The position numbers and the translations under genes were made by a program. Shown piece after piece: positions 55,337 through 63,393 of a stretch of DNA of 64,000 nt (position 1 is the stretch's first letter; every line of letters starts with the position of its first letter). The notes beneath the pieces are model-generated. The model made no database searches and had not been told where the DNA came from. It was given only the letters and a program-made list of their open reading frames with translations. Source of the DNA: Thalassovita autumnalis (lineage in GTDB: Bacteria; Pseudomonadota; Alphaproteobacteria; Rhodobacterales; Rhodobacteraceae); contig NZ_CYSB01000005.1 in NCBI RefSeq assembly GCF_001458255.1, forward strand, positions 1-64,000. The letters are read 5' to 3'.

Positions 55337-55366
55337 AAAACGGCGCCCGGTTGAGGCGCCGTTTTT
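55337..55366 (+). terminator. Terminator after mce-DUF1467
   Basis: AAAACGGCGCC pairs with GGCGCCGTTTT over a six-base loop, followed by more T residues. Confidence 0.9.
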
Positions 55367-55394
55367 TTGTGTCTGGACTGAGGTCCGCGGCCGA

Positions 55395-56096
55395 TCAGGC
55401 CTGCGTCAGCTTGTGGTAGATATGGGTGAAGGTCGCTGCCCCCAGGATTGGAATGGCCAGGTTCATCAGCGGGATCGACAACGGCACCGCCATCAGCGTC
55501 CCGGCCAGCCAGATTGTGCCCAGATGTTTGCGCCGCAGCTCTTTGGCGCGCACGCGTCCGACCCGGCGAATGGCCGCCAGGGTGAAATATTCCCTTCCCA
55601 ACAGGAAGCCGTTCAACCCCCAGAAGATGAACAGCGCCGCCGGCGCAAACATCGCATAAAGGATGAAGGCCAGGATGTTGGCGGCGATCAGCACGCCGAG
55701 GAAGTTCACGGTATCTTTGAACGCTTCGGCGAAGGGGACCTTCATGGCAGGTGGCAGATGGCGGTAGTGCTTATCCTCCACCGCCTGGGCCACATCATCG
55801 AGAAACAGCGAAGTGATGGCAGAAGCCACCGGGATCATCAGAAACACCGACAGCACGATCATCAACAGCAGGCTGGTCCAGGTGGCCAGATCGTTGATCC
55901 ATGTGACCTCACCCACCAAGGGCAGGGTGCTGCTTTCGCCCAGGATGGCCTGCAGGAACCACAGGAACCCCACATAGGCCAGGATCAGCAAGAGGATGCT
56001 CAGCACAATGCCAAGGCCCAGAACACGCCGGAAGCGCGGATCGTCCAGCTGGCCTAATGTGCTGAAAAAAGACGAAAAGATCATTCCGAAAGCCAT
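55395..56096 (-). CDS. EI24/CysZ-like membrane protein
   Basis: A 233-residue membrane protein with about five hydrophobic segments. The span MIVLSVFLMIPVASAITSLFLDDVAQAVE (in pieces, near residue 79) and ALFIFWGLNGFLLGREYFTLAA (in pieces, near residue 155) match the EI24/CysZ fold. CysZ imports sulfate in enterobacteria, but many EI24 proteins have no proven substrate. The start is ATG 56096, overlapping the nitroreductase end by 16 bases; ATG 56084 is an alternative. Confidence 0.82.
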   Translation of the reverse strand: MAFGMIFSSFFSTLGQLDDPRFRRVLGLGIVLSILLLILAYVGFLWFLQAILGESSTLPLVGEVTWINDLATWTSLLLMIVLSVFLMIPVASAITSLFLDDVAQAVEDKHYRHLPPAMKVPFAEAFKDTVNFLGVLIAANILAFILYAMFAPAALFIFWGLNGFLLGREYFTLAAIRRVGRVRAKELRRKHLGTIWLAGTLMAVPLSIPLMNLAIPILGAATFTHIYHKLTQA

Positions 56097-56689
56097 GTCG
56101 TAATCGCCTCTAGATCTGGGCGCGGGCGCTCCGGCGGGGTGGCTTTTTCGGTGCCGATATGGATCAGCCCGGCGATACGTTCATTTTCCGCCAGACCCAA
56201 TGCTTCGGTGCAAAAGCCGCGGTCATGGCTGGCCCAGCCTGACAGCCAGTTTGCGCCCCAGCCTGAGGCCAGCGCCGCATTCAACAGCTGCAGGCAGGCG
56301 GCGCCGGCGGAATAGGTGATTTCTACGGCGGGCACTTTTTCATTGGGTTTGATGATCTCAATCACCGCAACGGCCAGGTTGCCATTGGCAAATTGATCGA
56401 CGCCTTTTTGCACCTGCGCCGGGTCTAGACCCAGCGCCTCGCCCCGGGTGCGGGCAACACCGGCCAGACGGTCCAGCGCCGGTTTTTCCAGCACGATGAA
56501 ACGCCAGGGTTCCAGTTTGCCATGGTCGGGGGTGCGGGCGGCGGCGGTCAGCATCGGCAGCAGCTCATCACGGCTGGGCACCGGGGTGACAAGCGTCTTT
56601 GCCGGGCGAGAGCGGCGGCTCAGCAGGAAGGCCAGCGCGGCCTCATCCTTTTCCAGCGGTTTGATTACAGGTGTGGTGGTGTCAGGCAT
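56081..56689 (-). CDS. Nitroreductase-family protein (YdjA-like)
   Basis: A 202-residue FMN protein of the small nitroreductase group. FLLSRRSRPAKTLVTPVPSRDEL at the start and APDHGKLEPWRF (as ARTPDHGKLEPWRFIVL, residues about 51-67) are the flavin-binding blocks of YdjA-like enzymes, with SAGAACLQLLNAALASGWGANW (in pieces) later. The natural substrate is unknown. ATG 56689 follows AGAGAGG. It sits between the HDAC-like and EI24 genes on the same strand, 64 bases after the former. Confidence 0.87.
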   Translation of the reverse strand: MPDTTTPVIKPLEKDEAALAFLLSRRSRPAKTLVTPVPSRDELLPMLTAAARTPDHGKLEPWRFIVLEKPALDRLAGVARTRGEALGLDPAQVQKGVDQFANGNLAVAVIEIIKPNEKVPAVEITYSAGAACLQLLNAALASGWGANWLSGWASHDRGFCTEALGLAENERIAGLIHIGTEKATPPERPRPDLEAITTWLSE

Positions 56690-56753
56690 GGGGCCTCTCT
56701 GTTCTGGCGTTGCCCCTATGTCGGGCCTCGGGGCGCAAGGGTCAAGGTTTGGA

Positions 56754-57887
56754 TCAGGCTGGCGCGCCAAGGGGCAGCAGTTCAGCAGCGATTTCACGGA
56801 TCAGCGTGCTGTAGACCGCATTCATGCGGTCTGATGGCTGGCGGATTTTCACGGCCTCGGCCATGGGATCAACGGCGGTTTTGTCGGAGCCTGACAGCTC
56901 CTCCATCACGGCGTGTCCACAGAAAGGCACATAGGCCTCACTATAGCCGCCTTCATGCACCAAGACGAGGCGCCCGTCACATAAGTGATCGGCGGCCTGC
57001 ATCACCTGACGGGTCATCAGGCGGAAGGTTTCGGGTGTCGCCATCATGCGGGCCAGCGGATCAAAGATGCAGGCGTCAAACCCGCAGGCGACGATGATCA
57101 CGTCAGGCTGAAACTGGGCCAGCGCGGGCAGGGTGATCTGCTCCATCGCCTCCAGATAGGCGGTATGCCCCGCGCCGGGCGGCAGCGGCACATTGAGGTT
57201 ATAGCCAAGGCCCGCACCAGTGCCGCGATCGGTCACCGCACCAGTGTCCAGCGGGTAGTTCCATTCCTGATGGAGCGAGATCGTCAGCACATCCTCGCGG
57301 TCATAAAACACCGCCTCGGTGCCATTGCCGTGATGCACGTCCCAATCGACGACGGCGAACCGCTTGGCCAGCCCTGCGGCGCGGGCGGCCTCAATCGCGA
57401 TGCCAATATTGTTGAGCAGGCAGAACCCATTAGGCCAATCGGGCATGCAATGGTGGCCGGGTGGGCGCGACAGAGCGTAGGCATTGCGCAGCTCGCCTTT
57501 CAAAACCGCATCAAGGGCGGATGTCGCCAGACCGGCAGACAGGCTGGCGATGTCATAGCCACCTTTCAGAAATGGGGTGCGCAGGCCTAATTCGCCGCCA
57601 CCCTGATCCGACATCGCCTTGAAGTTTTGCAGATAGGTTTCCGGATGCACCCGCGCTAGATCCTGTGCGGTGGCGGCCGGCGCAGTGCGGACACTCAGAT
57701 CCCCAATCAACCCTGTGACCTCCATCAGGTTTTTCAGGCGCCGTTTCGTTTCAGGGTTCTCGGGCAGGCCGCCTGCTGCAAGGGGCTGCACATGGCCGCC
57801 CATTGCCCCACCCAAGGGCAGGGTCAGCGCATAGTCGCCACCGCCATGCCAGAAACACCGCTCATCCCAGAAAAATCCCGTGCTCAT
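56754..57887 (-). CDS. Histone-deacetylase-family protein (class II type)
   Basis: A 377-residue zinc amidohydrolase. RPPGHHCMP near residue 140, VDWDVHHGNGTEAVFY near residue 175, DVIIVACGFDACIFDPLA near residue 260 and LVHEGGYSEAY near residue 310 carry the catalytic His/Asp and zinc ligands. Bacterial relatives deacetylate polyamines, acetoin-related compounds or proteins; the substrate here is unknown. The start follows GGGAGAAG. It leads a three-gene minus-strand group with the nitroreductase and EI24 genes. Confidence 0.9.
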   Translation of the reverse strand: MSTGFFWDERCFWHGGGDYALTLPLGGAMGGHVQPLAAGGLPENPETKRRLKNLMEVTGLIGDLSVRTAPAATAQDLARVHPETYLQNFKAMSDQGGGELGLRTPFLKGGYDIASLSAGLATSALDAVLKGELRNAYALSRPPGHHCMPDWPNGFCLLNNIGIAIEAARAAGLAKRFAVVDWDVHHGNGTEAVFYDREDVLTISLHQEWNYPLDTGAVTDRGTGAGLGYNLNVPLPPGAGHTAYLEAMEQITLPALAQFQPDVIIVACGFDACIFDPLARMMATPETFRLMTRQVMQAADHLCDGRLVLVHEGGYSEAYVPFCGHAVMEELSGSDKTAVDPMAEAVKIRQPSDRMNAVYSTLIREIAAELLPLGAPA

Positions 57888-57969
57888 CTTGTCTTCTCCC
57901 TGACTTGGGGGCCACTATCTGGCGCGAGGATTGGGTTGTCCATCATCAATGGCTGCAAGGGGAAGGTGT

Positions 57970-58224
57970 ATGGACCAGAGCGATCTGTGGCAGTGTCTGC
58001 GCGATGGCCAGCTGAGCGTGAAAGTCACCCCAAAAGCGGCGCGCAACCGGATCGTGATCGATGGCGGGCAGCTGCGTGTCTATGTGACCACCGTGCCCGA
58101 CGCTGGCAAAGCCAATGCCGCCGTGCAGAAGCTTTTGGCCAAGGAACTGGGGCTGGCCAAAAGCAAGCTGCGTTTGATCCGCGGCCAGACCAGCCGCGAT
58201 AAGGTCTTTCAGATCGACAGCTAG
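57970..58224 (+). CDS. DUF167 (YggU-family) protein
   Basis: An 84-residue protein with VKVTPKAARNRIVIDGGQLRVYVT (in pieces), PDAGKANAAVQKLLAKELGLAKSKLRLI and GQTSRDKVFQI, the DUF167 signature. Function is unknown. ATG 57970 follows AAGGGGAAGG. It is divergent from the HDAC gene and convergent with a small hypothetical gene. Confidence 0.92.
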   Translation: MDQSDLWQCLRDGQLSVKVTPKAARNRIVIDGGQLRVYVTTVPDAGKANAAVQKLLAKELGLAKSKLRLIRGQTSRDKVFQIDS

Positions 58225-58231
58225 CCGTGGC

Positions 58232-58480
58232 TCAGCCTGCGTTGGCACCTTTGCCCTGCAGTTTGTAGACCCCTTCAGGCAGATCAAGCGCGGCGGCCAG
58301 TTCCTGCAGTTGATGCAGCGAGAGGGTGATCTTTTTCACCTCATCATCGCGGGGATCATACTGTTCCAGCGTGACGCATTCCTGAAAAGCGTGAATGGTG
58401 ATGTCTTCTTGGAGGGGGCTGTCGCCCTCATCAATCAGGGTCACCACGGTGGCGTCGAAATCGTGTTCGATCGTAAACAT
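58232..58480 (-). CDS. Small hypothetical protein
   Basis: An 82-residue acidic protein (FDATVVTLIDEGDSPLQEDI, then HAFQECVTLEQYDPRDDEVKKITLS, in pieces, and a leucine-rich helix LHQLQELAAALDLPEG). I do not recognise a family. Its ribosome site is weak, but codon use and lack of overlap with other genes support it. It is convergent with the DUF167 gene, 7 bases apart. Confidence 0.6.
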   Translation of the reverse strand: MFTIEHDFDATVVTLIDEGDSPLQEDITIHAFQECVTLEQYDPRDDEVKKITLSLHQLQELAAALDLPEGVYKLQGKGANAG

Positions 58481-58584
58481 ATCTCAACGATAGGCGATTA
58501 AACCCATTCCGCAAGGTTTTGCTGTGGCTTCAGACTGGTAAGGCGGCCAAACAGTGATACATATGTGGGGAAGGAGAGGTGTTT

Positions 58585-59274
58585 ATGCGTATTTGGGCAA
58601 TGATAATGGTGGCAGGTCTTGCGTTGGCGGGCTGTACCGTGGCGCCGGTGTCTGGCGTGAACGGGTCGCTGGAAAATGTGCCCTCGCGCGCAGCAGCACA
58701 GCAGTTTGTTGCCGTGGTGGAGACGGTGGAACCTGTGGCCGAGCGGGAATGCCGCCGCCGTGCGTTCGGGTCCAACTGTGACTTCCTGATTGTTGTTGAT
58801 GATCGCCCCAACCAGCCGCCCAACGCCCACCAATTTCTGAGTGACAGCGGCCAGCCGGTCATCGCCTTCAACCTTGCGCTGATCCGGTCCGTGCGCAACG
58901 CCGATGAGCTGGCTTTTGTGATGGGCCATGAGGCGGCGCATCATATTGCGGGCCATCTGGAAAAGCAGACCCAAAGCGCGCTGCAGGGCGCTGCGATCAT
59001 GGGGGGATTGGTCTCCATGCAGGGGGGCAACGCCAAAGAAGTTGAAGAAGCACAAGAGCTTGGCGCAATCCTGGGCGCGCGACGCTACTCCAAGGATTTT
59101 GAGCTGGAAGCGGATGCTTTGGGCACGATCATCACGCTGAAAGCGGGCTATGACGCGGTGCGCGGGGCCGAGTTCTTTAGTCGCCTTCCTGATCCCGGCA
59201 ACCAGTTCCTTGGCACCCACCCGCCGAACGCAGACCGCTTGGCCACCGTGCGCAAAGCCGCGGCTGCGATGTAA
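58585..59274 (+). CDS. M48-family metallopeptidase, lipoprotein
   Basis: A 229-residue periplasmic lipoprotein. Residues 1-17 are a signal peptide ending in the lipobox LAGC (Cys17). The zinc motif HEAAH is at residues 115-119, and a third ligand lies in FELEADALG. Such small M48 proteins act in envelope quality control like BepA or YcaL. ATG 58585 follows AAGGAGAGG. lgt for its modification is at 33752. The next gene starts 20 bases later. Confidence 0.9.
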   Translation: MRIWAMIMVAGLALAGCTVAPVSGVNGSLENVPSRAAAQQFVAVVETVEPVAERECRRRAFGSNCDFLIVVDDRPNQPPNAHQFLSDSGQPVIAFNLALIRSVRNADELAFVMGHEAAHHIAGHLEKQTQSALQGAAIMGGLVSMQGGNAKEVEEAQELGAILGARRYSKDFELEADALGTIITLKAGYDAVRGAEFFSRLPDPGNQFLGTHPPNADRLATVRKAAAAM

Positions 59275-59294
59275 CGAGACGGGCCAACAAGACG

Positions 59295-59654
59295 ATGCTG
59301 CAAATTGAAAATGTCGTCAGCGACCGCGGCTCACGCTATGCGGTTTCGGGCGGGGTGGTGCGCGATGAGGCGGAGGTGGCTGCCTTCCTCAAACAGCTGA
59401 AACGCGCCAAGAAATACGCCAAGGCAACCCATAACACCTGGGCGATGTTGCAGGGGGATGGCACCCAGCGCAAAGGCGATGATGGCGAGAGCGGCGCGGG
59501 CAATGTGATTCTACGTATGCTGGAACGCGAAGACCTGCGCGATCATATCGTGGTGGTGACACGCTGGTATGGCGGTAAACATCTGGGTGGGGACCGGTTT
59601 CGCCATGTGCAGACCTGTGTAAATACCTATCTGGAAGAGCTTTTAAAAAGCTGA
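59295..59654 (+). CDS. IMPACT/YigZ-domain protein (short form)
   Basis: A 119-residue protein with only the N-terminal IMPACT/YigZ domain: FLKQLKRAKKYAKATHNTWAM (in pieces), DDGESGAGNVIL and VVVTRWYGGKHLGGDRF, the last being the family signature. Full YigZ proteins are about 200 residues, so the C-terminal domain is missing, as in some alphaproteobacteria. Role unknown; YigZ relatives are linked to translation. It lies 20 bases after the M48 gene. Confidence 0.82.
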   Translation: MLQIENVVSDRGSRYAVSGGVVRDEAEVAAFLKQLKRAKKYAKATHNTWAMLQGDGTQRKGDDGESGAGNVILRMLEREDLRDHIVVVTRWYGGKHLGGDRFRHVQTCVNTYLEELLKS

Positions 59655-59667
59655 ATGCCTGCATTAG

Positions 59668-59681
59668 TTGATCTGGATCAA
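59668..59681 (+). promoter_or_regulatory. FNR/FnrL box 1, upstream of DUF6455 cluster
   Basis: TTGATCTGGATCAA is an exact match to TTGAT-N4-ATCAA. Its centre is 69.5 bases upstream of the first DUF6455 ATG. A -10-like TAATTA (59700-59705) falls near the spacing for FNR-type activation. Confidence 0.75.
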
Positions 59682-59743
59682 AGCCTCTTTCCGACTCGAT
59701 AATTAGTTAACGACCTCTCACTATAGCTGCAGAGAGGCCCCCG

Positions 59744-60025
59744 ATGCAGAGCGATCGCACCCCTGAAAAGAACCATATGGCTCTTTTCCATCACATGGCG
59801 GATGCCATGGGCGTTAACCTTGAAAAAGAACTCCTGTCCGGACGGTTGAAGCTCGAAGATCTGAGCCAGTCTATTGAACGTTGCAAAGGCTGCGCCGGTC
59901 CCGGTGCCTGCAAGGTCTGGCTGGAACACGCCGCCCCCGGTGAGGAAGATTTGCCGCCGGGCTATTGCCGCAATGCCACCTTCCTGCGGATCCAGCGGGT
60001 GCTGGGTAAGCTGCCGCAGGACTGA
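59744..60025 (+). CDS. DUF6455 Cys-rich protein 1
   Basis: A 93-residue protein with a helical N-terminus and the cysteine pattern C47-x2-C50-x5-C56-x2-W, then PPGYCRN with C75. I recognise the pattern as DUF6455, a small Rhodobacteraceae family of unknown role. The four cysteines could bind zinc or an iron-sulfur cluster. It follows FNR box 1. Three relatives follow in tandem on the same strand (60121, 60422, 60718), so the locus looks like an expanded, oxygen-regulated family. Confidence 0.82.
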   Translation: MQSDRTPEKNHMALFHHMADAMGVNLEKELLSGRLKLEDLSQSIERCKGCAGPGACKVWLEHAAPGEEDLPPGYCRNATFLRIQRVLGKLPQD

Positions 60026-60052
60026 TGCAGGCCAGCGCAACGTGCGTCTTGG

Positions 60053-60092
60053 TTGATGCGGGTCAAAGAACACCCCGCCCTGACTGTATAAG
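60053..60092 (+). promoter_or_regulatory. FNR/FnrL box 2 with -10 element, upstream of second DUF6455 gene
   Basis: TTGATGCGGGTCAA (60053-60066) matches TTGAT-N4-ATCAA except G for A, a common variant. TATAAG lies at 60087-60092. The centre-to-start spacing would be about -41.5, as in FNR class II activation. Confidence 0.7.
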
Positions 60093-60120
60093 CTCCGGCT
60101 GATCACAGGAGGGCAAGGCA

Positions 60121-60420
60121 ATGAAACCCCTAGGACGGTTTAAACGACATTTCTGGCTGGCCAAACGCATGGCCAAGGCAACCGGGACGGATCTGGCAAA
60201 CGCGCGTGAGGCGGGCCAGCTGCGTCAACCCGAATGGGCCGCGATGGTCACACGCTGCCGCAGTTGCAGCGAACCTGAGCGCTGTACCCGCTGGCTGGCG
60301 ACGGCCGAGCAGTCGGGGGGACGGGCCGAGGCACCGTCTTTTTGCCTCAACGGGGACCGGTTTTCTGAGGTGCGCCGGGCGCTGAGCCCGGAGGATGCTG
60401 CCTCCGATCGGGGGCAGTGA
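60121..60420 (+). CDS. DUF6455 Cys-rich protein 2
   Basis: A 99-residue protein. The cysteines are C46, C49, C55 and C75 (RCRSCSEPERCTRW, then SFCLNG). The N-terminal part (FKRHFWLAKRMAKATGTDL) resembles that of protein 3 (ETHFWLTRSMARRLGVNL), so these two are the closest pair of the four. Its ATG follows AGGAGGG. It has its own FNR box and -10 sequence. Protein 3 starts 1 base after its stop. Confidence 0.82.
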   Translation: MKPLGRFKRHFWLAKRMAKATGTDLANAREAGQLRQPEWAAMVTRCRSCSEPERCTRWLATAEQSGGRAEAPSFCLNGDRFSEVRRALSPEDAASDRGQ

Positions 60421-60421
60421 C

Positions 60422-60682
60422 ATGGGCAAGATCTTTCCCCTTGGCTCGCCTGAGACGCATTTCTGGCTGACCCGTTCCATGGCACGCAGGCTTGGCGTGA
60501 ACCTGAGTGACGCGATGGCCGATGACCTGCTCTCGCCGCAGTCCTATGCCGATATGGTGACCCGGTGCCGCCAATGCCCGCATGTCAGTGCCTGTCAGGC
60601 TTGGCTGGCCCAAAGCACCTGCGCCCCTGAGGCGCCGGATCACTGTCTCAACGCCGCAATCTTCAACCGATTACGGCACTAG
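60422..60682 (+). CDS. DUF6455 Cys-rich protein 3
   Basis: An 86-residue protein. The family cysteines are C49, C52, C58 and C75 (RCRQCPHVSACQAW, then DHCLNA), with one extra cysteine at 67. Its start, ATG 60422, lies just past the stop of protein 2, so translation is probably coupled. No separate promoter is visible, which implies a shared transcript from FNR box 2. Confidence 0.8.
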   Translation: MGKIFPLGSPETHFWLTRSMARRLGVNLSDAMADDLLSPQSYADMVTRCRQCPHVSACQAWLAQSTCAPEAPDHCLNAAIFNRLRH

Positions 60683-60717
60683 TTTTCACCATAAGAAACT
60701 CAGATAAGGACCCCAAT

Positions 60718-60987
60718 ATGAGCTTCTTCGACCGACTGGTCCGCAATGTGGACCTGATGCCGCGCCTTGCGCAGCGATTAGGGATAGATTGGGCGGATCG
60801 GATGGACCACAGCCCCTATGCCGCAGCAGAATACCGTGACGCGCTGATGCGCTGCGCCCAGTGTTCCAAAGATGGCGCTTGCCGCGCCTGGATCGAACGG
60901 GTGCATCAGGCCGACGCCGCGCCAGACTATTGCCGCAACAAGGAGATGTTGCAGCGGCTGGCAAAAGACACCGAAAAACAGGGCTGA
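60718..60987 (+). CDS. DUF6455 Cys-rich protein 4
   Basis: An 89-residue protein with C46, C49, C55 and C72 (RCAQCSKDGACRAW, then DYCRNK). It starts MSFFDRLVRNVDLMPRLAQRLG (in pieces), without the HFWL motif of proteins 2 and 3. The ribosome site AAGGACC precedes the ATG. The stop region carries a 12-base tandem repeat, CAGGGCTGACCA. A hairpin follows. It closes the four-gene cluster. Confidence 0.82.
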   Translation: MSFFDRLVRNVDLMPRLAQRLGIDWADRMDHSPYAAAEYRDALMRCAQCSKDGACRAWIERVHQADAAPDYCRNKEMLQRLAKDTEKQG

Positions 60988-61005
60988 CCACAGGGCTGAC
61001 CCAAG

Positions 61006-61033
61006 ACGCCGCTTTGGTGAGGCAAGGCGGCGT
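61006..61033 (+). terminator. Terminator after the DUF6455 cluster
   Basis: ACGCCGC (61006-61012) pairs with GCGGCGT (61027-61033), followed by TGGGTTTT. A second inverted repeat, CAGGGCGGGG (61062) with CCCCGCCCTG (61097), lies in the gap before dgkA, where I see no gene. Confidence 0.65.
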
Positions 61034-61275
61034 TGGGTTTTCATCCCCTCAGAGAAGAGAGCAGGGCGGGGAGGTGCAGTAGGGGATGTGAATGTGCCCC
61101 GCCCTGCGCCCCAGCTGCGGCTGGCCCAAGGGCCCATCCGCATCCGGAACAGGGGCTTATACGGGGCCGATCACAGGTTCCGTCGCGCGGTGTCCTGAAA
61201 ATCCGCCCAAAACCCGTAGGCCTTCACCCTTGACGCAACGGAGCCTTCGGTTCAAGAAAACGGACCGGAGGACCA

Positions 61276-61626
61276 ATGACTGACTTTCTACACCGCCTGA
61301 AACTGCGCTGCATCTGGAGCTGGGCCGGATGGCTCGACAGCTGGCGCACCGAACACAGTTTCCGCAGCTGGGTCTGGGCCAATCTGGCCTCGGCCGCGCT
61401 GGCCTTCACCCTGCCGCTGAGCCCGGGGGAACGCGCGCTGATCCTGTCGCTGGGCATTCTGGTGCTGGCGATGGAGCTGATGAATTCAGCGATTGAACGG
61501 GTGGTCGATTACATCTCGCTGGATCAGCATGAGCTGGCCAAACAAGCCAAAGACGCAGGCTCCGCCGCGGTGGCTGTCACCGCCATCGCCGCCGGTGTCG
61601 CCTGGGTGGTGGTGCTCTGGGGCTGA
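61276..61626 (+). CDS. dgkA: Diacylglycerol kinase
   Basis: A 116-residue inner-membrane kinase that phosphorylates diacylglycerol to phosphatidic acid, recycling the by-product of periplasmic glucan or lipid modification. It has three membrane segments and AMELMNSAIERVVD (residues about 64-77), the DgkA signature with catalytic Glu and Asn. ATG 61276 follows GGAGG. It is convergent with rimO, with a repeat element between them. Confidence 0.94.
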   Translation: MTDFLHRLKLRCIWSWAGWLDSWRTEHSFRSWVWANLASAALAFTLPLSPGERALILSLGILVLAMELMNSAIERVVDYISLDQHELAKQAKDAGSAAVAVTAIAAGVAWVVVLWG

Positions 61627-61636
61627 GCCTCTAAAT

Positions 61637-61852
61637 CCAAATCAAAGATTTGGCAGCGCCCGACCCTCCCCACGGGAGGATGTTGGTGGGCCTCGGCCTG
61701 AAGCAAGTCAGCCGCATCCGATTCCGGTAGAGAGGTCGCGCCCGAGCCCGAGGGCGGGGTGCCGTGGTGCGCTACCCCTTCGGCCCCAACAACGTCTATC
61801 CGATCAGAAACGTTGCAATTCGCGCCCGCCCTTGGGGGCGGGGTCGGGCGCG
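61637..61852. repeat. Two-hairpin intergenic repeat element, copy 2, plus extra hairpin
   Basis: CCAAATC-AAA-GATTTGG (61637-61653), the linker CAGCGCCCGA, and CCTCCC-CAC-GGGAGG (61665-61679) repeat the plan of the element at 39287 with changed but still paired stem bases. Further on, CGCGCCCG (61821) pairs with CGGGCGCG (61845), which may end rimO transcription. The gap of 256 bases holds no gene. Confidence 0.65.
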
Positions 61853-61882
61853 ACCGGGGCGTGTGCCCCGGGGGAATTGGCT

Positions 61883-63259
61883 TTAGCGTTTCAGCTGACC
61901 CCACAAATCATACTCACCAGCTTCATCCACCTCGACGCTGACGATGTCCCCGACGGACAGGCCTTCGGTGTCTTCGTCGATGAACAGGTTGCCGTCAATT
62001 TCGGGGGCGTCGGCTTTGGTGCGGCAGGTGGCGATGCCGTCTTCGTCGATATCATCGACGATCACATCCATCACCTGACCTACTTTGGCGGCCAGTTTGG
62101 CCTCGGAAATGGCTTGTGCCTTTTCCATGAAACGTTCCCAACGCTCCTGCTTGACCTCATCTGGCACATGGTCGGGCAGCGCGGCGGAGCGGGCGCCTTC
62201 GACGTTTTCGTACTGGAAGCAGCCAACGCGATCCAACTGCGCCTCATCCATCCAGTCCAGCAGGGTTTGGAACTCCGCCTCGGTCTCCCCAGGGTAGCCG
62301 ACGATGAAGGTCGAACGCAGGGTGATATCCGGGCAGATGCTGCGCCATTCGGCGATCCGGTCCAGCGTGCGTTCTGCGGCTGCGGGACGGGCCATGCGTT
62401 TCAGCGTGTCGGGATGGGCGTGTTGGAACGGGATGTCCAGATAGGGCAGCACCAGCCCCTCGGCCATCAGCGGGATCAACTCACGCACATGGGGGTAGGG
62501 GTAGATGTAATGCAGACGCACCCACGCCCCGAGTGAGCCGAGATCGCGCGCCAGATCGGTGATGTGGCTGCGATAGCCACGCTCCGTCTCGTGTTTGCGG
62601 TCCAGCCCATAGGCCGAGGTGTCCTGTGAGATGACCAGCAGTTCCTTGACGCCGTTTTCTACCAGCTTCTCAGCCTCACGCATCACCGCAAAGGCCGGGC
62701 GCGACGCCAGCTTGCCGCGCATATCGGGGATGATGCAGAATTTGCACTTGTGGTTACAGCCCTCGGAAATCTTCAGGTAGCTGTAGTGGCGGGGCGTCAG
62801 GCTGACGCCGGAGGCCGGCAGCAGATCCACAAAGGGATCGGGGCTGGGTGGCACCGCGCCATGCACCGCATCCAGCACCTGTTCGTATTGATGAGGGCCG
62901 GTGACGGCCAGCACCTTGGGATGCACACCGGTGATATATTCAGGTTCCGCCCCCAGACAGCCGGTGACGATGACCTTGCCGTTTTCATTCAGTGCTTCAC
63001 CAATGGCTTCCAGGCTTTCGGCCTTGGCGCTGTCCAGAAAACCACAGGTGTTCACGATCACCGCATCGGCACCGGTGTAATCCGGTGAGATACCATAGCC
63101 CTCGGCCCGCAGCCGGGTCAGGATCCGCTCACTGTCGACCAGCGCCTTTGGACAGCCGAGCGAGACCATGCCGATGGTCGGCTGGCCGTCACGGGGTGTG
63201 TCGCTGAACTGGGCACGGGGGGCGAGGTCGGGGCGTAGATCTGGCGGATTGCTGGTCAT
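61883..63259 (-). CDS. rimO: Ribosomal protein S12 methylthiotransferase
   Basis: A 458-residue radical-SAM enzyme that methylthiolates an aspartate of ribosomal protein S12. The N-terminal domain ([19 protein letters not shown]) binds one cluster, the radical-SAM motif CNHKCKFC binds the second, and a TRAM domain closes the protein ([13 protein letters not shown]). The start MTSNPPDL at 63259 has no good ribosome site; an upstream in-frame start is unlikely. It is convergent with dgkA and divergent from asmA. Confidence 0.95.
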   Translation of the reverse strand: MTSNPPDLRPDLAPRAQFSDTPRDGQPTIGMVSLGCPKALVDSERILTRLRAEGYGISPDYTGADAVIVNTCGFLDSAKAESLEAIGEALNENGKVIVTGCLGAEPEYITGVHPKVLAVTGPHQYEQVLDAVHGAVPPSPDPFVDLLPASGVSLTPRHYSYLKISEGCNHKCKFCIIPDMRGKLASRPAFAVMREAEKLVENGVKELLVISQDTSAYGLDRKHETERGYRSHITDLARDLGSLGAWVRLHYIYPYPHVRELIPLMAEGLVLPYLDIPFQHAHPDTLKRMARPAAAERTLDRIAEWRSICPDITLRSTFIVGYPGETEAEFQTLLDWMDEAQLDRVGCFQYENVEGARSAALPDHVPDEVKQERWERFMEKAQAISEAKLAAKVGQVMDVIVDDIDEDGIATCRTKADAPEIDGNLFIDEDTEGLSVGDIVSVEVDEAGEYDLWGQLKR

Positions 63260-63393
63260 GGGGCGGCATATAGTAGAGCGATGCGACTGTGGCAAAGGCT
63301 TTTGCGCCAAAAAGCGCCGTGGCGCCCCTTGCTTTGTTGTTCTGCGGCGACGGCTCGCCTAACCTTGGCACAAAGACGGTAGGGGGACCGGGA

